Shown in pieces: positions 52,082-56,657 of a DNA stretch of 56,657 nt. The stretch is taken from NCBI GenBank assembly GCA_034430155.1, contig DAOUET010000071.1:1-56657 (forward strand), in the 5' to 3' direction. Source of the DNA: DAOUET01 sp034430155. GTDB lineage: Bacteria > Chloroflexota > Anaerolineae > Anaerolineales > UBA4823. Positions within the stretch are counted from its first letter, which is position 1. Every line of letters starts with the position of its first letter. Made by a program: the position numbers and the translations under genes. The notes under the pieces were generated by a model. That model searched no databases, was not told the DNA's origin, and was given only the letters and a program-made list of their open reading frames with translations.

Positions 52082-52116
52082 TGCGGGCGACGGTTACCGG
52101 AAAGCCGTCGCCCGCA
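52082..52116. terminator. GC-rich hairpin after the DoxX gene
   Basis: A perfect 12-bp stem (TGCGGGCGACGG 52082-52093 and its complement 52105-52116) with an 11-nt loop lies 77 nt past the DoxX stop and before the next ribosome site. There is no long U tract. It most likely ends the DoxX transcript. Confidence 0.6.
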
Positions 52117-52173
52117 GCGTAAATTAATCTCAACAAGAAGGCTTAGGATCGATCGGGATGCAGCCGTTTCTTG

Positions 52174-53067
52174 ATGAATCTGCCAGATATTATGAATCCG
52201 CTAATTGCATTGATCTACGCATTCCTGTTTGGTTTGCTGCATGGCATTATGCCAGATGAACACACCTGGCCGATCACATTTAGCTACGCAATCGGGGGAG
52301 CCAGCGGTAAGCGAGGCAGAAAGGCGGCTCTCTATTTTTCTGCTGCTTTTACAATCCAACGTATGCTGCTTTCAGAGCTGGCATACCTGGCTTTAGCACC
52401 TTTCCTGTTATCTCCCTCAATCAATGGGATTGTTTACGTGATGGTTGGTGTTGCGATGGCCTTGGCGGGGGTGATTGTATTACGGGAAGATCAGTACCCC
52501 CATATACATCTCCTCGGCCATCACAATGAACCGACAGTCGAGATCGGGCATAACCCACAAAACCTTTTTCGAGCTCATGGAGATCCCAAACGGGATTATT
52601 CGGCACCCAAACCAAGTTGGGCGCTCATCCACGGATTTATCGCCGGATTTGGTTTGGGTGGTTTTTCTATTTTTATCAATACGGTAGCAGCTCCTACTAT
52701 GCCGAGTCCTTGGCTAGGATTTCTACCAGGTTTACTGTTCGGTTTAGGTACCACGCTCGTACTCATATTGGTCGGCAGCTTGGTAGGCGCCTCTCTACAC
52801 TGGTTGCATCACCTCACAGAGGTTGAAATCAGACAGATCGGTGCACAAACTGGCGGAAGGACGCTCTTCTTTGGGGGAGTACTTTTTACAGCAGCAGGTG
52901 TGGGCATCCTGTTAGGATTGGGAAAGTACTTGCCGTTCAACAGGGGTTCGATCTTAATCGTGCTGTTCATGACTCTTATCGCAATCCCGGCTTTTGTTTT
53001 TTCCTGGAGGGAAGTGTCGGTGGTGAATAGAAGGCCTCCCTCTTCTGGAAAAGAACAGCCAACATAA
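52174..53067 (+). CDS. NicO/RcnA-like membrane transporter, probably for metal ions
   Basis: This 297-residue protein has six or seven hydrophobic segments. The first ends in HGIMPDEH (His23, Asp28, His30), resembling the H-x4-D-H/H-A-x-x-P-x-H metal-site motif of NiCoT and RcnA/NicO nickel-cobalt transporters. A cytoplasmic or periplasmic loop (about 105-130) is histidine-rich (PHIHLLGHH and EIGHN). A second conserved half begins ALIHGFIAGFGLGGFS. The family resemblance is moderate and the ion and direction are unknown. The ATG at 52174 is used; a TTG precedes it by three bases. Confidence 0.65.
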   Translation: MNLPDIMNPLIALIYAFLFGLLHGIMPDEHTWPITFSYAIGGASGKRGRKAALYFSAAFTIQRMLLSELAYLALAPFLLSPSINGIVYVMVGVAMALAGVIVLREDQYPHIHLLGHHNEPTVEIGHNPQNLFRAHGDPKRDYSAPKPSWALIHGFIAGFGLGGFSIFINTVAAPTMPSPWLGFLPGLLFGLGTTLVLILVGSLVGASLHWLHHLTEVEIRQIGAQTGGRTLFFGGVLFTAAGVGILLGLGKYLPFNRGSILIVLFMTLIAIPAFVFSWREVSVVNRRPPSSGKEQPT

Positions 53068-53389
53068 ATGCATATTTGTTAGATTCGGTGTTTTTTTACA
53101 GCTTGTCCGAAAGGATAAGAGTGAACCGAACTGGTTACCCTCTGTGATTTAAGAATTTAAGAAATATATCCTGAGTCTCACTGATCTTCCTGCTCATCTT
53201 GGCAGGTCTATTCATCGCGTGTATACTTTATTGGATATTGGAACTAAGATTTAACAAATGAAGGACGCTTCCGCATATAGAGTCCAAATCCATGAACTAT
53301 AAATGACAACCTCCATCTTTGGAGGTTGTCTGAATGAAAATAAATATAATAGAAGATAAGTATCCCAATAGGCGAAGGGGCAGGTGTTT
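53068..53389. other. Intergenic region with a 10-bp hairpin upstream of the second two-component system
   Basis: This 322-bp spacer contains a perfect hairpin, GACAACCTCC (53305-53314) and GGAGGTTGTC (53321-53330), with a 6-nt loop. It lies about 60 nt before the response regulator start, inside its likely leader. It may end the preceding transcript or act in the leader. I see nothing else. Confidence 0.55.
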
Positions 53390-54088
53390 ATGTCTAACCG
53401 TATATTAATCGTTGACGATGATGCATTAATGCGTCGGAGCCTGGCATTCAATTTGGAGCAAGCGGGTTACAAAGTGATGAATGCGGCAAATGCAGAGGAT
53501 GCTTTAGCTTTGGCTCGGCGTAACCCTCCAGACTTGGTATTGCTAGACATTGGCTTACCCGGAATGGATGGCTTAGACGCTCTACGTCATTTCAAAGAAA
53601 GAATGGAAATACCAGTAATCTTCTTGACTGCCCGCCGGCGTAACCTAGATGAAGTCCTTGGGTTAGAACTCGGCGCTGATGACTATATCACCAAACCATT
53701 CGATGTGGATGTGCTGTTAGCCCATATCAAGGCAGTATTGAGGCGAAGTGAAGCGCCTATAGGGGCTGAAGCCGGGGCAGCACCTTTGGAGCTCGGTGAT
53801 ATGGTAATCAATCCGGCTGCCCACACGGTGACGATCAGCGGGCAACCGGTCGATCTCAGACCTCGCGAATTTGCCCTCTTACATACCCTGGCGCTGCAAC
53901 CTAATAGTGTGGTTTCAGTCGATGATCTCTTAGCCAGGGTGTGGGGAGCCGAGTTTATCGGGGAACCACAGGTAGTCTATGTACATATCCGCTGGCTGCG
54001 AAAGAAGATCGAAGAAGACCCTGACAAACCTAGCCGGATTATCACAGTGCATGGGGTCGGTTACAAGTTGGAGCCCCAGAGGAATTGA
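53390..54088 (+). CDS. OmpR/PhoB-family response regulator
   Basis: This 232-residue regulator has receiver residues VDDDA, phospho-acceptor Asp53 (LLDIGLPG), Thr in FLTARR and Lys in YITKPF. A winged-helix domain follows (about 130-230) with LRPREFALLHTLAL, VYVHIRWLRKKIE and VHGVGYKLE. The ATG at 53390 is used because it gives the standard MSNRILIVDDD start. Its stop overlaps the kinase start as TGATG, so the two are translationally coupled. Confidence 0.93.
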   Translation: MSNRILIVDDDALMRRSLAFNLEQAGYKVMNAANAEDALALARRNPPDLVLLDIGLPGMDGLDALRHFKERMEIPVIFLTARRRNLDEVLGLELGADDYITKPFDVDVLLAHIKAVLRRSEAPIGAEAGAAPLELGDMVINPAAHTVTISGQPVDLRPREFALLHTLALQPNSVVSVDDLLARVWGAEFIGEPQVVYVHIRWLRKKIEEDPDKPSRIITVHGVGYKLEPQRN

Positions 54089-55548
54089 TGTTAAATAGCT
54101 TGCGGAATCGCTTGATCCTCAGCCACATTTTGCCATTGATGATCATCATTCCCTTTATGGGGATCGTGTTGATATATGTGCTGGAGACCCGGTACTTGTT
54201 ACCAAAACTCTCCAATGACCTGATTGGATTTGCGAACCTGATCGCCGATATCACCAAGGATGAAGAACGTCTATGGAATGATCCCGCTTATGCAGAAAAC
54301 GTACTGGAACAGATTCGACCTAACCTGGCCACCCGGGTGATGTTCCTAACTCCTGATGGTCGTTTATTGGCTTCAAGTGATCCTGTCGATGCCAATCGAT
54401 TGAACGAGCTGCTTAATCTTTCCGGCTTGTCTCAAGTGCAACAAGGGAATGTAGTCAGCCACACCGTTTTCAGTCAAAGTTTCAAAGGCGAGGTGATCGA
54501 TATCCTTGAACCTGTAGTTGGTTCTGACAACCAATTGAAAGGGATCATCCGGCTATCCTACCATTTTGATGCGGTCTCGGAGGATTTTTTGAAACTCCGA
54601 TACTACATCTTGGGAATCCTGGTCTTCGGTATCGTATTGGGCACGTTGCTGGGATATGTACTGGCCTTGAACATCGCCAATCCGGTACAAAAGGTTACCC
54701 AGGCGATGATCGATCTGGCGCGCGGCGACCGCAGAGAAGCATTACCGGAACAAGGCCCGCAGGAAATCCGCTTGCTCTTGCAAGGGGTTAATATTTTGGT
54801 GCAGCGCTTACACAACCTTGAAGAGGCTCGCCGGCAGCTGCTGGCAAACCTGGTTCATGAACTTGGACGTCCAATGGGCGCCATGCGCATGGGTTTGCAG
54901 GCTTTAATGCGAGGCGCAAAAGAAAACCCTCAGCTCATGGATGAGTTGCTCGAGGGTATGGATTATGAAGCCTCCCGGTTACAATACTTGCTTGACGACC
55001 TGGCCCATCTACATGACCAGGTGTTGGGTACTCTGGAACTGGATCGAAAGCCTATTGAATTAAGCAAGTGGTTGCCTAAGGTCTTGATCCCCTGGCAAGA
55101 AGCTGCTCGACAAAAACGCCTGCAGTGGCAGGTTAACGTCCCCACCGATTTGCCCACCATCAAAGCCGATCCGACACGCCTGGCGCAAGTTGTTGGCAAT
55201 CTGATAAGCAATGCAATTAAATACACACCCGGTCGAGGAAAAGTAACCATATCGGCCGGCGTGGATGAAAATGATGCTTGGGTGCGTGTGAATGATACAG
55301 GACCGGGCATATCGCTCGAGGACCAGGACAAAATCTTTACGCCATTCTATCGAGGGCATCAAGGAAAACGCATTAAACAAGGTATGGGATTGGGCTTGAG
55401 TATCACTCGCGATCTGGTACAGGCACACGGTGGCAGGTTGGAATTTGAGAGTACCCCAGAGATGGGCAGTCAATTTATCGTTTATATCCCGTGGCGCGAG
55501 CAAGATTCGATTTCTAAAGCGTTAGCTCCCCAGCCTCAGTCTTCATAA
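54088..55548 (+). CDS. Membrane sensor histidine kinase with HELGRP-type H box
   Basis: This 486-residue kinase has membrane segments at about 14-32 and 172-194, flanking an extracytoplasmic sensor of about 140 residues. HAMP (195-245) follows, then HisKA with phospho-acceptor His257 in LVHELGRPMGAMR. The ATPase boxes are NLISNAIKYTPG, DTGPGIS and GMGLGLSI. The H box reads HELGRP rather than the usual HE[LF]RTP, a variant seen in a minority of kinases. It is the cognate partner of the preceding regulator. A hairpin (ATCCCAT/ATGGGAT, 55559-55587) follows the stop. Confidence 0.92.
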   Translation: MLNSLRNRLILSHILPLMIIIPFMGIVLIYVLETRYLLPKLSNDLIGFANLIADITKDEERLWNDPAYAENVLEQIRPNLATRVMFLTPDGRLLASSDPVDANRLNELLNLSGLSQVQQGNVVSHTVFSQSFKGEVIDILEPVVGSDNQLKGIIRLSYHFDAVSEDFLKLRYYILGILVFGIVLGTLLGYVLALNIANPVQKVTQAMIDLARGDRREALPEQGPQEIRLLLQGVNILVQRLHNLEEARRQLLANLVHELGRPMGAMRMGLQALMRGAKENPQLMDELLEGMDYEASRLQYLLDDLAHLHDQVLGTLELDRKPIELSKWLPKVLIPWQEAARQKRLQWQVNVPTDLPTIKADPTRLAQVVGNLISNAIKYTPGRGKVTISAGVDENDAWVRVNDTGPGISLEDQDKIFTPFYRGHQGKRIKQGMGLGLSITRDLVQAHGGRLEFESTPEMGSQFIVYIPWREQDSISKALAPQPQSS

Positions 55549-56067
55549 GATTCTAAAGATCCCATCTTTTGGGGGTAATTATGGGATGCTGGATTGGCAA
55601 CCAACCGCGTTTTGCGAGACATTTAATTTCTCTATAAGGTATTGTTAACTAAAATTTAGAGACATAAAAGGTGTTTAAAAGTTAATATAGGAAATTAATA
55701 GTAAGGAATTCTCAAAGGTCAAAGGTAGTTGTATTCGAGCTGAGCTTACGCGACGGCAGCGGGTGGGGTAAGAGCCTGGGTGGTAATGATGAATTGGGAG
55801 CATATGGTTGTTTGACATAGGCAGTGAAGTGGTAGTGGTGCTCTACCCGCAATCTATCAAAGAGCTCAGTCCAACCTGGCTGAAAACCGAATATTCTGAA
55901 AAAATTAATATTTAGGTGAGGTGACTCGATAATGAGTGACCGATGTGCATAAGCCGAGCACCACACACGATCCCCAGCGTCTCTTATTGATGCGGTTGAA
56001 GATGACCCTTGTGAGTTATCGGTGCCTATAATGGACGAAAATCTTTTTTATTAATACAAACATCGTC
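55549..56067. other. Intergenic region
   Basis: This roughly 520-bp, AT-rich region holds a weak 7-bp hairpin at 55559-55587 after the kinase stop and GTTAA-containing sequence near 55640-55700. An 84-codon minus-strand frame (55712-55966) contains FGFQPGWTELFDRLRVEHHY, which could be a fragment of a once longer gene, but I cannot assign it. Confidence 0.5.
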
Positions 56068-56301
56068 ATGGTCAAATTATGCTCCCCACCTTATCCACTC
56101 ATCGAACTTGTCGGAGCAATCGTTTTGATTGTATTTCTGGCTTTGCGTTTTCGCAGTCACGATAGCTCCAATGAAGAAGATGAATACGATAGAGATAGTT
56201 GGTTACTTCTTAGCCTTTTACTGGTGGCTATTCTAAGCATCCTTGGTTTATTGGCTTATGTCTTTCTCCGCATAGGGATATGTTTATCCCCACTGGTATA
56301 G
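56068..56301 (+). CDS. Small two-helix membrane protein of unknown function
   Basis: I do not recognise a family. The 77-residue frame from the ATG at 56068 has two hydrophobic segments (about 11-26 and 45-68), separated by a strongly acidic loop, SHDSSNEEDEYDRDS. The ribosome site is not obvious, which keeps confidence low, but the alternation of hydrophobic and acidic sequence is unlike a random frame. Confidence 0.45.
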   Translation: MVKLCSPPYPLIELVGAIVLIVFLALRFRSHDSSNEEDEYDRDSWLLLSLLLVAILSILGLLAYVFLRIGICLSPLV

Positions 56302-56561
56302 CTCATAAGATGAGCTCTGGCAGGCGGATTATGATAATTAGCGGATAGCAGGCAATATAGTCAGGGCGATTCTTGCTTCTCTCTTGCTCCTCCGAATGTG
56401 GTTTTGGTCAGGAATAACAAACCTGAGCAAAAATGCTTTAATTAACCTCAATTTCGGGGGATCCTAAGTTGAAGTTTTCGAAGCGGGTAAAATAATGTTA
56501 TCAAGAATATTGAATTACTAATGGAGCAACCAAAACAAAGTCGGACAATTTGCTATATTAA
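56302..56561. other. Intergenic sequence with no recognised feature
   Basis: This 260-bp AT-rich stretch has no plausible gene, hairpin or RNA that I can see. Confidence 0.5.
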
Positions 56562-56657
56562 TGTCACTCTAAGCCGCCTAAGGAAGCGAAGAGTCCATGT
56601 TACGACCGTTTTAATCGAGCAATTCAGGGATTCTTCGGTCGCTTTGCTCCCTCAGAG
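56562..56657. repeat. Interspersed inverted repeat running off the window edge
   Basis: A left arm near 56562-56596 (containing GGAAGCGAAGAGTCC) and a right arm near 56626-56657 (GGGATTCTTCGGTCGCTTTG, then CTCCCTCAGAG) are imperfect reverse complements. Both resemble the common bacterial dispersed repeat of the type TCATTCTGAG...GCGAAGCGA...GAAGAATCC. The right arm continues past the window. It appears to be non-coding. Confidence 0.6.

Noticed and set aside
55712..55966. 84-codon minus-strand frame as a gene or transposase fragment
   Set aside because: Part of it looks protein-like, but I cannot tie it to a family and no ribosome site is clear.
1..56657. CRISPR arrays, prophage, rRNA genes, intact insertion sequences
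   Set aside because: I looked for regular short repeats with spacers, phage structural genes, rRNA signatures and transposase motifs and found none.

Overview
The window reads as a chromosome segment of a moderate-GC bacterium, most likely Chloroflexota (Anaerolineae-like). I base this on the overall gene style rather than on a marker search: a sigma/zinc-finger/CHAT/subtilase cassette, NEW3-domain proteins paired with ABC-2 exporters, an ALDH16-type double aldehyde dehydrogenase and many two-component systems. No phage, CRISPR array, rRNA gene or intact insertion sequence was seen. Mobile DNA is limited to one small MITE-like element (36331-36420) and an interspersed repeat running off the right edge.

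Left end (1-12.8 kb). The minus strand carries tRNA-Thr(UGU), tRNA-Tyr, tRNA-Thr(GGU) and tuf, the classic tRNA-tufB arrangement with the glycine tRNA missing, behind a clear sigma-70 promoter. A small Gly-rich membrane peptide gene is transcribed away from a four-gene plus-strand cassette: ECF-like sigma factor, zinc-binding anti-sigma factor, TPR-CHAT caspase-like protease, and lipoprotein subtilase. This cassette is the best candidate here for a poorly described regulated-proteolysis or conflict system. It is followed by a shattered DUF72 pseudogene and a housekeeping minus-strand operon (PIN/TRAM protein, cysS, rlmB).

Middle (13-32 kb). This holds a UMF1-type MFS protein with a large extracytoplasmic insertion, menaquinone methyltransferase, two further methyltransferases, UDP-glucose 6-dehydrogenase, an Rrf2 iron-sulfur regulator and an orphan urocanate hydratase behind an attenuator-like hairpin. 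Then come a membrane protein, an MFS exporter, a deoC-ALDH16 operon for deoxyribose breakdown, and a histidine kinase/response regulator pair.

Peptide and amino-acid catabolism island (32.6-46.7 kb). Minus-strand C69 dipeptidase, M20 peptidase and a choline-kinase-like phosphotransferase lie beside a GntR/FCD regulator. Two divergent sigma-70 promoters with a palindrome sit in front of a long plus-strand operon. It encodes a peptide-binding lipoprotein, two permeases, an M55 D-aminopeptidase, two ATPases, a threonine/serine dehydratase and an SDR-type L-threonine dehydrogenase. The logic is uptake of peptides (possibly D-amino-acid peptides), cleavage, then deamination or oxidation of threonine and serine.

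Right end (47-56.7 kb). A kinase-fold membrane protein lacks the catalytic aspartate. A NEW3/ABC exporter module is decaying through 5' truncation, two frameshifts and a stop codon. A DoxX-like protein, a NicO/RcnA-like metal transporter and a second two-component system follow, then mostly empty DNA and a repeat at the edge.
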